Assembly (NCBI RefSeq): GCF_014649915.1
Contig: NZ_BMTY01000014.1
Coordinates: forward strand, 124,383 to 188,382
Direction: 5' to 3'
DNA from: Streptomyces toxytricini
Lineage (GTDB): Bacteria > Actinomycetota > Actinomycetes > Streptomycetales > Streptomycetaceae
DNA length: 64,000 nucleotides
Part shown: piece by piece, positions 1-10,442 of the stretch
How positions within the stretch are numbered: position 1 is the stretch's first letter
Layout of the letters: the number at the start of each line of letters is the position of its first letter
Position numbers and translations under genes: made by a program
Notes under the pieces: generated by a model
What the model was told of the DNA's origin: nothing
What the model saw: the letters and a program-made list of their open reading frames with translations, nothing else
Databases searched by the model: none

Positions 1-574
1 CGTGGGCGTCGCCCGGGAAGCGGGCCCCGGTGTGCCGCCAGGTCGTGCCCGCGTCGTCCGACCGCCAGATCTCCGTTGACAGCACGTTCCCCCACCCGCG
101 GTGCACGCTGACATGCAGGAACAGGCTGCCGTCCAGCAGGATCACGTCGGACGGGAGCACGGTGGTGAAGAGCGGGTTGTCGTGCGCGTACGCCCACAGC
201 TGCCGGGCGTGCTCCCCTCCGACGGCCCCGCTCCAGGCGATCCCCTCATCGAGGCGCGAGGTGTCCGAGTACAGGCCGACGGGGGAGCGCCACCAGCCGC
301 CGCCCACGCGGGCCTCCTCGAAGGTGTCGCCGAACACGAAGAGCATCCGGCCGTCCGGCACCCGGACCGGAATCCCGAGGTCGGTGGCCTCCATGCGAAA
401 GCGCGTCGTGATGCCCGGGCCGGTCAGATCGCGCACCTTCCCCACCCGCAGCTCCCCGGGCCCGCCCCGTCCGGCGCCCTCGGGCCCGTCGGGGCCCCGG
501 CCTCCGGTACGCCCGACCGGGCCGGCCCCGAGGGCCGCCGCGGCCGCCGCCCGCAGGAACGTCGACCGGCGCAT
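1..574 (-). CDS. Tat-exported DUF4185-like protein (partial, C-terminus off window)
   Basis: The frame opens at an ATG at 574 and runs off the left edge, so only about 191 N-terminal residues are visible. It begins with a Tat-type leader (MRRSTFLRAAAAAALGAG), so export of a folded protein is likely. The mature part has segments such as LFVFGDTFEEARVGGGWW, LYSDTSRLDEG, SDVILLDGSLFLHV and EIWRSDDAGTTW. The FGDT motif and the Asp-box-like SDDAGTTW are typical of DUF4185 / sialidase-fold beta-propellers, which often act on extracellular glycans; substrate here is unknown. An in-frame GTG at 598 is a possible alternative start. The neighbouring DUF4436 gene is divergent. Confidence 0.75.
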   Translation of the reverse strand, partial: MRRSTFLRAAAAAALGAGPVGRTGGRGPDGPEGAGRGGPGELRVGKVRDLTGPGITTRFRMEATDLGIPVRVPDGRMLFVFGDTFEEARVGGGWWRSPVGLYSDTSRLDEGIAWSGAVGGEHARQLWAYAHDNPLFTTVLPSDVILLDGSLFLHVSVHRGWGNVLSTEIWRSDDAGTTWRHTGARFPGDAH

Positions 575-799
575 CCCCGGTCCGCGCAGCACCGTCACGC
601 CTGCACAACCCGGACGGCCGCCCGCACGTCACGCCCGTCCCGGCGGTGCCCCGACCCCCGACACCCCGCAGTGGCGCGTTCGGGTGCACCCCGACCCGCC
701 GCGACCCGTATCGGCCACCCCGTCCGCCACGATGGAGGACGCGCCGCGGCGCCCGGCCCCGGACGAGCCCGCACCCCCTCCCACCCCGTCGGAGTCCCC

Positions 800-1687
800 A
801 TGGCAGCACCGCCGGCCCCGCCCCGCCCGCGCCGCTCCGGAGCGTCGCTCCTGCCCGTCCTCCTCCCCCTCGCGCTCCTGGTCGTCGCGGCGGTGGGCGT
901 CGGCTCGTGGCTGCAGTTCGGCGAGCGGCAGGCGGGCGACACGGTGCACACCGTCGGATCCCGGGCCGCCGACCGGGTCGACGTGGAGGCCGTCGTCCAG
1001 CACGTGGACGCCGTGGCCAGGGAGCTGGTGCTGCGCGTCTGGGTGACCCCGCGCGGGACGCTCGGCGAGGCGGAGGGCACGGCCCCCGCGGCCGACCTCG
1101 ACCTCCAGACCTCCGGGGCGACCGTCGGCGACCTGGAGTTCGCGGCGCACGAGCGGATCGAGAGCAAGGACGTGCAGGTCGCGCTCACGGGCGGGTCGGT
1201 CGGCGACTACCCGTTCGACACCTACCGCACCGGCATCGCCTTCCGGGCGCAGATGGGCGGCAAACAGGTGCCGGTGCGCCTGCTCGTCGCCAACAACGAC
1301 ACGCTCTTCGCCATGAAGGCCCGCCCCGCGCCCTCCGGACAGGAGGGGGCCGTGATGGTGCTGACGCTGTCCCGCTCGGGCAGTCTGCTGGTCTTCGCGG
1401 TCTTCATGATGGCCGTCATGTGGGCCCTGGCGGGGTCCGTGCTCCTCGGCGCCTGGTACCTGACGACCCGCAACCTGGGCCTGGTCTGGCCGGCGCTCGC
1501 CTGGATGGCCGCCACCCTGTTCGCGCTGGCCGCGTTCCGCAACACCGCCCCCGGCACACCGCCGATCGGCTGTGTGCTGGACTGGTTCGCGTTCCTGTGG
1601 GCCGAGACCGTCATCGCCCTCTGCCTGGTCACCGTGGTCGTCACCGGCGTCCGCACCGCCCTCCGCGACGACGGCCCGCCCGGGTAG
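800..1687 (+). CDS. DUF4436-like membrane protein
   Basis: A 295-residue protein starting at the ATG at 800, with GGAG five bases upstream. It has one N-terminal membrane segment (about residues 18-38, LLPVLLPLALLVVAAVGVGS), then a roughly 140-residue extracytoplasmic beta-rich domain. Three further hydrophobic segments follow near the C-terminus (around LVFAVFMMAVMWALAGSVLL, WPALAWMAATLFALAAF and FLWAETVIALCLVTVVVTGV). This layout matches DUF4436 proteins of actinobacteria, whose function is not established. Long open frame upstream of 800 lacks a convincing start and has no leader-like features, so the later ATG is preferred. Confidence 0.8.
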   Translation: MAAPPAPPRPRRSGASLLPVLLPLALLVVAAVGVGSWLQFGERQAGDTVHTVGSRAADRVDVEAVVQHVDAVARELVLRVWVTPRGTLGEAEGTAPAADLDLQTSGATVGDLEFAAHERIESKDVQVALTGGSVGDYPFDTYRTGIAFRAQMGGKQVPVRLLVANNDTLFAMKARPAPSGQEGAVMVLTLSRSGSLLVFAVFMMAVMWALAGSVLLGAWYLTTRNLGLVWPALAWMAATLFALAAFRNTAPGTPPIGCVLDWFAFLWAETVIALCLVTVVVTGVRTALRDDGPPG

Positions 1688-1694
1688 CCCGCGA

Positions 1695-1723
1695 GGGCCG
1701 CTCCGGTCGTCCCGGAGCGGCCC
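1695..1723. terminator. bidirectional terminator hairpin
   Basis: A perfect 12-bp stem (GGGCCGCTCCGG / CCGGAGCGGCCC) with a 5-base loop lies between two convergent genes ending at 1687 and 1752. Position and strength indicate a shared intrinsic-type terminator, without a clear T tract, as is usual in Streptomyces. Confidence 0.75.
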
Positions 1724-1751
1724 CCGCGGCCCTACGCGGCGCGCCCTCCGG

Positions 1752-2108
1752 TCAGCAGTGCGGCACGGACGTCTGGGCGGCGACCAGCGACGAGTGCACG
1801 TACCCGGTGCCCACCGGGCTGGAGACCCGGAACCAGCGGTTCGAGGCGTAGTTCGAGCTCGGCGGGTACACCCACTGGCTGTCCAGCCAGCACTGCATGC
1901 CCACCCCGGTGCCGTTGCCGAGGTAGCCGTACGAGCCGCAGCCGGTGTTGGCGCAGGAGCGGACGTTCGCCCCGCCGCTGTTGGACCAGATGTAGCTGCC
2001 GGCGGCCTCGGCCGCGCCGCCGCCGGCGAGGACGCCGGTCAGGGCCAGGCCCGCGGCGGCCGCCGCGAGCGCCGTCCGGGTCCGCAGCCTGTCGGTGAAG
2101 CGTCGCAT
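1752..2108 (-). CDS. small secreted SH3b-like protein
   Basis: An 118-residue protein with ATG at 2108 and a good ribosome-binding site (GAAGGAG, 8 bases before the start). Residues 1-36 form a Sec-type signal peptide (RLRTRTALAAAAAGLALTG, ending AEA-A). The mature part (SGGANVRSCANTGCGSYGYL, then GWFRVSSPVGTGYVHSSLV-like end) has the NVR...GYV...S pattern of bacterial SH3 domains. Four cysteines could form two disulfides. Such small exported SH3b proteins are common in Streptomyces and may bind the cell wall; no catalytic motif is visible. Confidence 0.8.
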   Translation of the reverse strand: MRRFTDRLRTRTALAAAAAGLALTGVLAGGGAAEAAGSYIWSNSGGANVRSCANTGCGSYGYLGNGTGVGMQCWLDSQWVYPPSSNYASNRWFRVSSPVGTGYVHSSLVAAQTSVPHC

Positions 2109-2275
2109 GGTGGTGCTCCTTCGCGTCGTGGAGGTCAAAGCCGCCGCCGGGGCACTGCTCGGTGACCCGGCGGCGCCCAACCAGCAAGCCCGTCCGGACC
2201 CGCCCGGCGGAAGGGCTCCGCCGCAGGCCGGACGGGTCCGGACGCCGCTCCGTACAACTCCGTACAGCCCGTGCG

Positions 2276-5200
2276 TCAGCGGCAGGGCGGCGCGTACGGC
2301 AGACCGGGCAGCAGCGACGCCCACTCGGCCCGGGTGATCGGCGAGCCGGCCCGCTCGCAGACGTGCCGGGCGGCGTCCTCCGCGCCCGTGCTCCACACCA
2401 GGGCCGCCGGGGCCGAGCCGCCGGCCGCCAGCGAGCGTCCGTCGGGGCTGTACGCGACGGCGTACCCCTTGCCGCCGAGGCCGCTCAGCACGGCCCGCGC
2501 CTGCGGCGGCCGCGCCCCGGCACGCCCGGCGCCGGAGGTGTCCCACAGCCAGACGGTGCTGTCGGTGCTCGCCGCGGCCAGGGTCGCGCCGTCCGGGGCG
2601 AAAGCGAGCGCGTACACGTAGCTGCTGGGACCGGTCAGCGGCGGGCCGGTGCTCACCGGACGCCCGCCGTCCGCCGTGCCGTCGAACCTCCACAGCCACA
2701 CGTCCCGGTCGCCGGTGCCGGCGGCGAGCGTCCGCCCGTCCGGACTGAACGCCACCGACATCACATAGCTCCCCGGCCCCTGGAGCACGGCCTCCGCCCG
2801 CGGGGCGGCGCCGCCCTCCGGCAGCCGCCACAGCAGCACCTGCTTGTCGACGGTGCCCGCGGCCAGCCGCCGCCCGTCCGGGCTGAACGCCACCGCGTAC
2901 ACGAAGTTCGTCGGCTCGGTCAGCTCGCCCGCCTGTCGGGGCCGGTCCGGGTCCCGGGTGTCCCACAGCCGGACGGTACGGCCCTCGCTGCCCACCGCCA
3001 GGGTGCCGCCGTCCGGCGAGAAAACCGCGGACTGGATGGTTCCGGTGCCGCCGGCGAGCGGCTCGCCGCGCGGCGCGGCCTGCTCGGGACGGCTCGTGTC
3101 CCACAGCCACACCTTGCCGTCGCGGCCGCCCACGGCCAGCGTGCGGCCGTCCGGGGTGAAGGACAGCGTGCCCGAATAGCCCGTCGGATTGGGGAGGGGC
3201 CGGCCCACAGGGCGGGGGAGCCACGGATCGCGGACGTCCCACAGGTGCACCTCGCGTCCCGCCACAGCAAGCAGCCTCCCGTCGGGGCTGTAGGCCACGG
3301 CGTTGACGGTGCCCTGTACGCCGTGCAGGGGGCGCGCGGGCAGCCGCCAGATCCGTACCGTGCCGTCGGCGGCGCCGCTGACCATTCCCTGCCCGTCGGG
3401 GAGGAACGCCAGCGAGGTCACCGGGCCCGGGTGCGGGAACACGCCGAGCGGGGTGCGGCCGGCGGCGTCGTACAGGCGCACCCGGTTGTCGGCGCTGCCC
3501 GTGGCCAGCCACCGCCCGTCGGTGCTGTGCGCGACCGTGTTCACGTAGCTGGCGGGGCCGTCCGCGGCCGCGGGGGCGCCTGCGATGACGTCGGGGGACG
3601 GCGGCGCGCCGTCCCCGGCGCCCGGAACCGTCCACAGCCGGGTGGACCGGTCCTGGCTGCCGGCCGCGAGCCGCCGGCCGTCCGGGCTGAACGACAGCCC
3701 GAGCACCGGCCCCGCGGCCCCGGCCAGCGGCTCCGCGAAGGGCACCGGCCGGTCGCTGCCGGAGGCGTCCCACAGGCGGACCGCCCCGTCCGCCCCGCCG
3801 GCCGCGAGCACGGCCGGGCCGCCGGAGCGGAAGGCGACCGAGTGGACGGGCCGGTCGGAGCCGCCGAGCCGGACGGCCGGCCCGAAGCCGCCGGCGCCCG
3901 TACCCGCGCCGGGGGCGGACGCGGCCGGGCGGGCGCCCCCGGCGCGCTCCCACACGTACACCCCGCCGTCCGCGGACCCGGCGGCCAGCCGGGCCCCGTC
4001 CGGGGCGAACGCCAGCCCGTACACGGCCGACGAGGGCCCGGGCAGCACAGCCCCGGCCGCCGCGCCCCCGGCCACCGTGCTCCCGGCCGCGCCGGCGCCT
4101 CGGCCCGAGCTCCCGTCCGCGCCGCCGGCCACCGAGCTCCCGGCCGCGCCGGCGCCCTGGCCCGAGGCGCCGGGCGCGGCGGCGCCCCGGCCCGGCTCCC
4201 ACACCCGTACGGTCCCGTCGCCCGCGCCCGCAGCGAGCAGCCCGCCGTCCGGGCTGAACGCCAGCGCGTACACGGTGTCCGCAAACGGCGGCGACGGTGC
4301 GTCCAGGCGCTGCGGCCGCGCCGTGTCCCGCAGGTCCCACAGCGCGACCGTGCGGTCCAGGCCCGCTGCCGCGAGCGTGCGCCCGTCCGGGCTGAGCGCA
4401 ACCGCCTGCACCACCCCGCGGAACGCCAGCAGCCGGGTCACCGCGGGCATCGCCGAGGCGTCCGTCAGCGCCGCCCGCGCCTCCGCCGTGGGCGCGGTCC
4501 GGTACGCCACCAGGCTCAACTGCGCGGCCAGCGCGACGTCGCTGCCCCGCAGCCGCTCCGAGCGGGCCGCGACCAGGCGGGACAGCGCCGTCCTCCGCTG
4601 CTGCTCGGCATCGCGCCGCTGCACCAGCGCCACCGAGGCCAGACAGCCCGCGAGGGTCGCCAGGACCGTCAGCAGCACCAGCAGCCGCCGCAGCCGCCGG
4701 GCGTGCTGCCGCTCCCGGCGGGCCCGCTGCTCTTCCGCGGACCGGCTCGCGGCCAGGAACTCGCCTTCCGTGGGGGTCAGTTCACCGGCATGGCCGCTCT
4801 GCTCGGCCCACCGGGCGGCCAGCGCCAGCCGCATGCCGCGGTACAGCAGCGAGGACTCCCGGTCCGCCGACCGCCAGCGCTCCGCGTCGCGCGCCAGGTC
4901 CTGCCACACCAGGTGCCCCGCGCGGTCGGCCTCGATCCAGCCGTGCAGCCGGGGCCAGGCCGTCAGGAGCGCCTCGTGCGTGATCCGGGCGCCGTCGCCG
5001 TCCAGCCCCACCAGGCGCCGGTCGACGAAGCACTCCAGCACCTCGTACACCTCCTCGGCGCGCGCGCCGCACCACTCGTCCGCGGGGGAGGAGGAGCCGG
5101 GCAGCGGCAGCACCCGGCGGGTGTCGGGAACACCGTCCCCGACCGTCACCATGCGCAGGAACAGCGTCCGGGCCAGGGCGCGCCGGCTGTCGCTGAGCGC

Positions 5201-6403
5201 GGCGTACGCCTCCTCCGCGCTCGCCGAGACCGCCGCCGACATCCCGCCGCCGGCCCGGTAGTCCGCGATGGTCAGGACGCTGCCGCGGCCCCGCTCCCAG
5301 GTCGACAGCAGGGCGTGCGAGAGCAGAGGCAGCCCGCCGGCGCCCGAGTCCCGCAGGTCGGCGACCAGCAGGTCCGCGAAGCCCTCGTCGACGGCGAGCC
5401 CGGCCCGGGCGGCCGGCCCGTGCACGGCGCTGTGGATCTCGTCGGTGGTGAGCGCCCCGACGACGATCTGCCCGCGCTGGAGGGCGGCCGCCAACTCGGG
5501 TTCCTGGAGGGCCTGCGCGTAGAAGTCGGCGCGCAGCGCGCCCAGGACGTGGACGCGGGTGCAGGGGAGCGCGGCCAGGAAGGCCAGGAACCGCTCCCGC
5601 TCGGCCGGCTCCCGGCAGACCGTGAAGACCTCCTCGAACTGGTCCACGGCCACCAGCACCCGGACGCCCCGCCGCTCCGCCCACTCCCGCAGGTGTGCGG
5701 CGAGCCCGGCCGGGGTGTCGGGCACCGCGTCCGCTCCGCCCGTCAGGGCGCGTACGGCCCGGACCAGCTCCGACGCGGGAGCCCGCCCCGGGGCCGGCAG
5801 GCAGGGCACGAAGCCGTGCCCGGCCCGCAGCACCGGCAGCACCCCGGCCCTCAGCAGCGACGACTTGCCCGAGCCGGAGGCGCCGACCAGGAGGTGGGGG
5901 ACGTCCGGCCCGTCGGCGAGGAGCCGCTCCACGACCGCGTCCCGCAGCCGGTCCCGGCCGAAGAACCAGTCCGCGTGGTGCTCCTCGAAGCGGGCGAGCC
6001 CCCGGTACGGGACGACGCCGCGGGCGGCCCGCGGAGTGCGGGACCGGCGCAGGTCGGCCAGCCGCTCCAGCCAGCGGCCGGCCTCCTCGGGATCCTTGAC
6101 GCCGAGCTCCTCCAGCACCCGGCGGAACAGCGGCAGCGAACCCAGCGACGGCAGGCTCTGACCGGCCAGCCAGCCGCCGATCGTGGTGTGCGCGCCGGGC
6201 GACTCCACCCGGGCGGCGAGCACCCGCACGGTCAGGCCGGCCTCCTCCCGCAGGCGGGTCAGATCGGATGCGAACTCCTCCCGCGGCGACGGCCCCACGG
6301 CCGGAGCGTCGGGCGGACCCGTCGGGCCGGGCGGCGCCGGCGGCTCCCCCGCTGCCGCCGGGCCGGCGTCGGGCGGGGGTAACGGCTGTGGTGAACGGTC
6401 CAT
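2276..6403 (-). CDS. HTH / nSTAND1 NTPase / TM / WD40-repeat protein
   Basis: A 1375-residue multidomain protein; the ATG at 6403 is preceded by GGAGG. Order of domains: Pro-rich start (1-40), helix-turn-helix of the XRE-like type (about 42-120), a STAND-class P-loop NTPase (about 130-560) with Walker A GASGSGKSS at 174-182 and Walker B LVAVDQFEE near 245. One hydrophobic segment follows at about 575-600 (LLVLLTVLATLAGCLASVAL), then a helical linker. From about 670 to the end there are 14 WD40-like repeats (e.g. FSPDGRTLAAGTGDRDVWLW), enough for two seven-bladed propellers. Proteins of this build are thought to sense ligands through the propellers and switch by ATP binding; the ligand is unknown. 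A Gly/Ala linker interrupts the propeller region between blades 2 and 3. Confidence 0.88.
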   Translation of the reverse strand: MDRSPQPLPPPDAGPAAAGEPPAPPGPTGPPDAPAVGPSPREEFASDLTRLREEAGLTVRVLAARVESPGAHTTIGGWLAGQSLPSLGSLPLFRRVLEELGVKDPEEAGRWLERLADLRRSRTPRAARGVVPYRGLARFEEHHADWFFGRDRLRDAVVERLLADGPDVPHLLVGASGSGKSSLLRAGVLPVLRAGHGFVPCLPAPGRAPASELVRAVRALTGGADAVPDTPAGLAAHLREWAERRGVRVLVAVDQFEEVFTVCREPAERERFLAFLAALPCTRVHVLGALRADFYAQALQEPELAAALQRGQIVVGALTTDEIHSAVHGPAARAGLAVDEGFADLLVADLRDSGAGGLPLLSHALLSTWERGRGSVLTIADYRAGGGMSAAVSASAEEAYAALSDSRRALARTLFLRMVTVGDGVPDTRRVLPLPGSSSPADEWCGARAEEVYEVLECFVDRRLVGLDGDGARITHEALLTAWPRLHGWIEADRAGHLVWQDLARDAERWRSADRESSLLYRGMRLALAARWAEQSGHAGELTPTEGEFLAASRSAEEQRARRERQHARRLRRLLVLLTVLATLAGCLASVALVQRRDAEQQRRTALSRLVAARSERLRGSDVALAAQLSLVAYRTAPTAEARAALTDASAMPAVTRLLAFRGVVQAVALSPDGRTLAAAGLDRTVALWDLRDTARPQRLDAPSPPFADTVYALAFSPDGGLLAAGAGDGTVRVWEPGRGAAAPGASGQGAGAAGSSVAGGADGSSGRGAGAAGSTVAGGAAAGAVLPGPSSAVYGLAFAPDGARLAAGSADGGVYVWERAGGARPAASAPGAGTGAGGFGPAVRLGGSDRPVHSVAFRSGGPAVLAAGGADGAVRLWDASGSDRPVPFAEPLAGAAGPVLGLSFSPDGRRLAAGSQDRSTRLWTVPGAGDGAPPSPDVIAGAPAAADGPASYVNTVAHSTDGRWLATGSADNRVRLYDAAGRTPLGVFPHPGPVTSLAFLPDGQGMVSGAADGTVRIWRLPARPLHGVQGTVNAVAYSPDGRLLAVAGREVHLWDVRDPWLPRPVGRPLPNPTGYSGTLSFTPDGRTLAVGGRDGKVWLWDTSRPEQAAPRGEPLAGGTGTIQSAVFSPDGGTLAVGSEGRTVRLWDTRDPDRPRQAGELTEPTNFVYAVAFSPDGRRLAAGTVDKQVLLWRLPEGGAAPRAEAVLQGPGSYVMSVAFSPDGRTLAAGTGDRDVWLWRFDGTADGGRPVSTGPPLTGPSSYVYALAFAPDGATLAAASTDSTVWLWDTSGAGRAGARPPQARAVLSGLGGKGYAVAYSPDGRSLAAGGSAPAALVWSTGAEDAARHVCERAGSPITRAEWASLLPGLPYAPPCR
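4071..4166 (-). repeat. 57-bp-period tandem repeat inside the WD40 gene
   Basis: Two near-identical 39-bp blocks (4071-4109 and 4128-4166) lie 57 bp apart, an exact multiple of three. They encode two copies of a Gly/Ala/Ser-rich linker (GAGAAGSSVAGGA and GAGAAGSTVAGGA) between beta-propeller blades. This looks like an in-frame duplication that can change length without breaking the protein. Confidence 0.8.
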
Positions 6404-6609
6404 CGCGCCTCCGCGGATACGGTGTCGGTGGGGCACATGCGCAGGCATCCTGCACGCACCGCCGCAGCGCCGCCCCGCGCTCTCCGCGAACCGGTCTCTT
6501 TTCCGTACACCCCGCGCGCCCCGGCGAGCGTTCCTGCGCACACCGGCCAGGAGCACCGCCCCCGGGCCGCCGGCGGGTGAGCCGGCGACCCGGGGGCGTC
6601 CCTGGTCGG

Positions 6610-6828
6610 TCAGTAGCCGGTGCTGCCGTAGATGCGCTGGCCGTCGTACGTGCCGCCTTGGCAGTACCAGTAGCCGCTGCTGTGCTTCACGGGTGCGCCG
6701 CCGCCGTACTTGCAGTCGCCCCAGGACACCTGGGGCGCGGCCGCGGAGGCCGCGTGGGAGACGGTGACGCCCGTCCCGGCCAACGCCAGCGAGGCGAGGG
6801 CCAGGCCGAGCAGTCGTCGAACGCGCAT
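6610..6828 (-). CDS. tiny secreted protein, function unknown
   Basis: A 72-residue product with ATG at 6828 and AGGAG 7 bases upstream. Residues 1-29 are a clear signal peptide (RLLGLALASLALAGTGVTVSHAA). The mature part, about 43 residues, contains two cysteines (GDCKYGGG and YWYCQGG) that could form one disulfide, plus many aromatic residues. I do not recognise a family. Strong leader, good ribosome-binding site and normal codon use support a real gene. It diverges from the hydrolase at 7131. Confidence 0.7.
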   Translation of the reverse strand: MRVRRLLGLALASLALAGTGVTVSHAASAAAPQVSWGDCKYGGGAPVKHSSGYWYCQGGTYDGQRIYGSTGY

Positions 6829-8396
<1,568 letters not shown>

Positions 8397-8415
8397 CGGC
8401 GGGCCGCAGTATGAC

Positions 8416-8449
8416 GTGGTGCTCCCCCGCAGGGGCGGGGGAGCACCAC
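8416..8449. terminator. bidirectional terminator hairpin
   Basis: A perfect 15-bp stem (GTGGTGCTCCCCCGC and its complement) with a 4-base loop sits between two convergent hydrolase genes ending at 8396 and 8469. It probably terminates both transcripts. Confidence 0.85.
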
Positions 8450-8468
8450 CGGCCGCACCCGCGCCCGC

Positions 8469-9590
8469 TCAGCCGTACATGGCCAGGCGGTGGAAGGCCG
8501 CGAGCGCGCGGTCGACGGGGTGCGGCTGCGGCGTCCCGGCGGCGTCGAGCCGGTTCCACCGCTGCAGGTTGACGGCGACCGCCATCTGCCGTTCGCCGTC
8601 GTCCCGGATCGCGGCGAGCGTCCCGCCGCCCCACACGGTGCCGCCGTGGCCCCAGTACGTGCCCTGCCCGTGCGGCCCCTCCACCGGGTGCAGGCCGAGG
8701 CCGTAGGGGACGGTCTTCTGCTCCTGGGACACGACGGGAACGGTCCGCTGCATCTGCGCCAGCGACGCCGGGCTGACGATCTCTCCCGCCAGCAGCGCGG
8801 CGTAGAACCGGTTCAGGTCAGCGACGGTCGACACCAGCGACGCCGACGGCCCCACCCACGACATGTCGTACACGCTGAAGTCGCGTGGCGGTTCGAGCAT
8901 CCCGAACCACGCCTCGTAGAGCCGCGAATGCGGCCCGTCCACCTCCGGCCCGGCAGGGAACCCGGTGTCGGGGAGACCGGCGGGCTCGATGACGTTCCGG
9001 GTGATGCACTGCTCGGCGCTCTCGCCGCTCACCTGCTCCAGCAGCAGGCTCAACAGCAGGTAGTTGGTGTTGGAGTACACCCCGGGCGTACCACCCGGGG
9101 TCCCGGCGGGCGGCGCGCCGACCCCCATCCCGATCAGCTCGACGGGGTCGAACCGCGTGAACCGGTGGTCCTCCAGGCTGTCGGGCCGGGTGTCCGCGAG
9201 GGCGGGGAACGCCTTGAAGGACGGGAACGCGTACGGGAAGTACTCGGCGAGGCCGCTGGTGTGGTTGATGAGCATCCGCACCGTGATCGCCTCCCCGCGC
9301 GCCCCCGGAACGAGCCCCGGCAGGTAGCGGCCGATCGGCGCGTCGAGCCCGATCCGGCCGGCCTCGGCCTCCTTCATCACCGCGGCCGCGGTGAAGGTCT
9401 TCGTGATGCTGCCGACCCGGTGGCGCATGGCTGCGGAGACGGGACGCCCGGTCTCCACATCGGCGACCCCGGCGGCACCACGCCACACCTCCCCGCCCTC
9501 GCGCACCTCGGCGAACACGCCGGGCACCCCGGCGCGGCGGACGTTCTCGACGGCGGCGTCCAGCGCCGCCGGATCCAGTGACTTCCTCAC
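8469..9590 (-). CDS. cytoplasmic serine hydrolase, beta-lactamase-like
   Basis: A 373-residue protein starting at a GTG at 9590, with AAAGGA upstream. Motifs: SITK (Ser61, Lys64), YSN in YSNTNYLLLS, and HGG in WGHGGTVWGGG, so all three elements of the serine beta-lactamase/esterase fold are present. Unlike the gene at 7131 it lacks a signal peptide, so it probably acts inside the cell, like EstB-type esterases of this superfamily. It diverges from a TetR gene at 9690 across a 17-bp palindrome, so TetR-controlled expression is likely. Confidence 0.85.
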   Translation of the reverse strand: MRKSLDPAALDAAVENVRRAGVPGVFAEVREGGEVWRGAAGVADVETGRPVSAAMRHRVGSITKTFTAAAVMKEAEAGRIGLDAPIGRYLPGLVPGARGEAITVRMLINHTSGLAEYFPYAFPSFKAFPALADTRPDSLEDHRFTRFDPVELIGMGVGAPPAGTPGGTPGVYSNTNYLLLSLLLEQVSGESAEQCITRNVIEPAGLPDTGFPAGPEVDGPHSRLYEAWFGMLEPPRDFSVYDMSWVGPSASLVSTVADLNRFYAALLAGEIVSPASLAQMQRTVPVVSQEQKTVPYGLGLHPVEGPHGQGTYWGHGGTVWGGGTLAAIRDDGERQMAVAVNLQRWNRLDAAGTPQPHPVDRALAAFHRLAMYG

Positions 9591-9645
9591 GACACACGTC
9601 CTTTCGGTTGCCTCAGAGCCGGGTCCCCGCTTACGCACCCCAGTA

Positions 9646-9662
9646 TGCACGCACCGCGTGCA
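9646..9662. promoter_or_regulatory. TetR-type operator
   Basis: A perfect inverted repeat, TGCACGC-ACC-GCGTGCA, lies in the 99-base gap between the divergent hydrolase (start 9590) and TetR gene (start 9690). Size, symmetry and position fit an operator bound by that TetR, controlling both genes. A wider pair TATGCAC/GTGCATA (9644-9650 and 9670-9676) surrounds it. Confidence 0.7.
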
Positions 9663-9689
9663 ACGCCAAGTGCATAGGCTAAACTCGCC

Positions 9690-10388
9690 GTGACGAACGA
9701 GAGGGGCGGCATGGCAGGCCGAAGGCGCTGGACGAGCGAGGAGATCCTGGACGCGGCAGCAGACCTGCTCCGCACCACGGACACGGAGTCGTTCAGCCTG
9801 CGCAAACTCGCCGCGACGCTCGGAACCGACTCCTCCAGCCTCTACCGCCACTTCCGCAGCAAGACGGAACTGCTGCGCGCGGTCGCCGACCGCATCCTCG
9901 TCGAATCCATGGACGGCTACCGCGCCGAAGGCGACTGGAAGCAGCGCCTCACCGCCCTCGCCCTGCGTATGCGGGAGGCATTCGGCCGGCAGCCCCAACT
10001 CGCCGCGGTCTGGGGCCGGTACGCCTCAGGGGGCGCCGGCTCCCGCCTGGTCATGGAAGAGGTCCTGCAGGCCCTGCGCGCGTCGGGCCTCCCAGACGAG
10101 GAGATCCCGGCGCGCTACCACCGCCTCGCCGTCCTCATCGCCGCCCTGATCGCCTCCGAGGCCGGGGTCAGCACCATCACCCCGGAAGAGTACGAACAGG
10201 GCATGGAACTCTTCCGCGTGGCCGTCCTGGGCGCCGACCCGGACCGCTTCCCCGCCCTGTCCCACTTCGCCCGCGATGTCGCCCCCCTGGGTGCGGACCG
10301 CCGAGCAGCCTTCGAAGAAATCCTGGCGGCCCACCTGGCCCACATCGAAACGACCCTCCCCCCGACCGGCGACGCCCCCACCCCTTGA
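9690..10388 (+). CDS. TetR family repressor
   Basis: A 232-residue protein. The N-terminal domain (EEILDAAADLLRTTDTESFS, then LRKLAATLGTDSSSLYRHFRSK) is a TetR helix-turn-helix. The C-terminal part is a TetR_C-like ligand domain ending with a long helix (FEEILAAHLAHIETTL). A GTG at 9690 and an ATG at 9711 (behind GAGAGGGG) are both possible starts; the ATG has the better ribosome-binding site. It is divergent from the serine hydrolase and likely autoregulated through the palindrome at 9646-9662. Effector unknown. Confidence 0.87.
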   Translation: MTNERGGMAGRRRWTSEEILDAAADLLRTTDTESFSLRKLAATLGTDSSSLYRHFRSKTELLRAVADRILVESMDGYRAEGDWKQRLTALALRMREAFGRQPQLAAVWGRYASGGAGSRLVMEEVLQALRASGLPDEEIPARYHRLAVLIAALIASEAGVSTITPEEYEQGMELFRVAVLGADPDRFPALSHFARDVAPLGADRRAAFEEILAAHLAHIETTLPPTGDAPTP

Positions 10389-10442
10389 CGACGGCGCGCG
10401 CCCGCCGGCAAGGGGCCCGCGTGACGGCAAGGAGAGCCCCCG

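Noticed and set aside
2162-6382. Very long plus-strand open frame opposite the WD40 gene
   Set aside because: It is the antisense of a gene with clear domains; the translation is Arg/Ala/Pro-rich with no motifs. High GC leaves antisense frames open.
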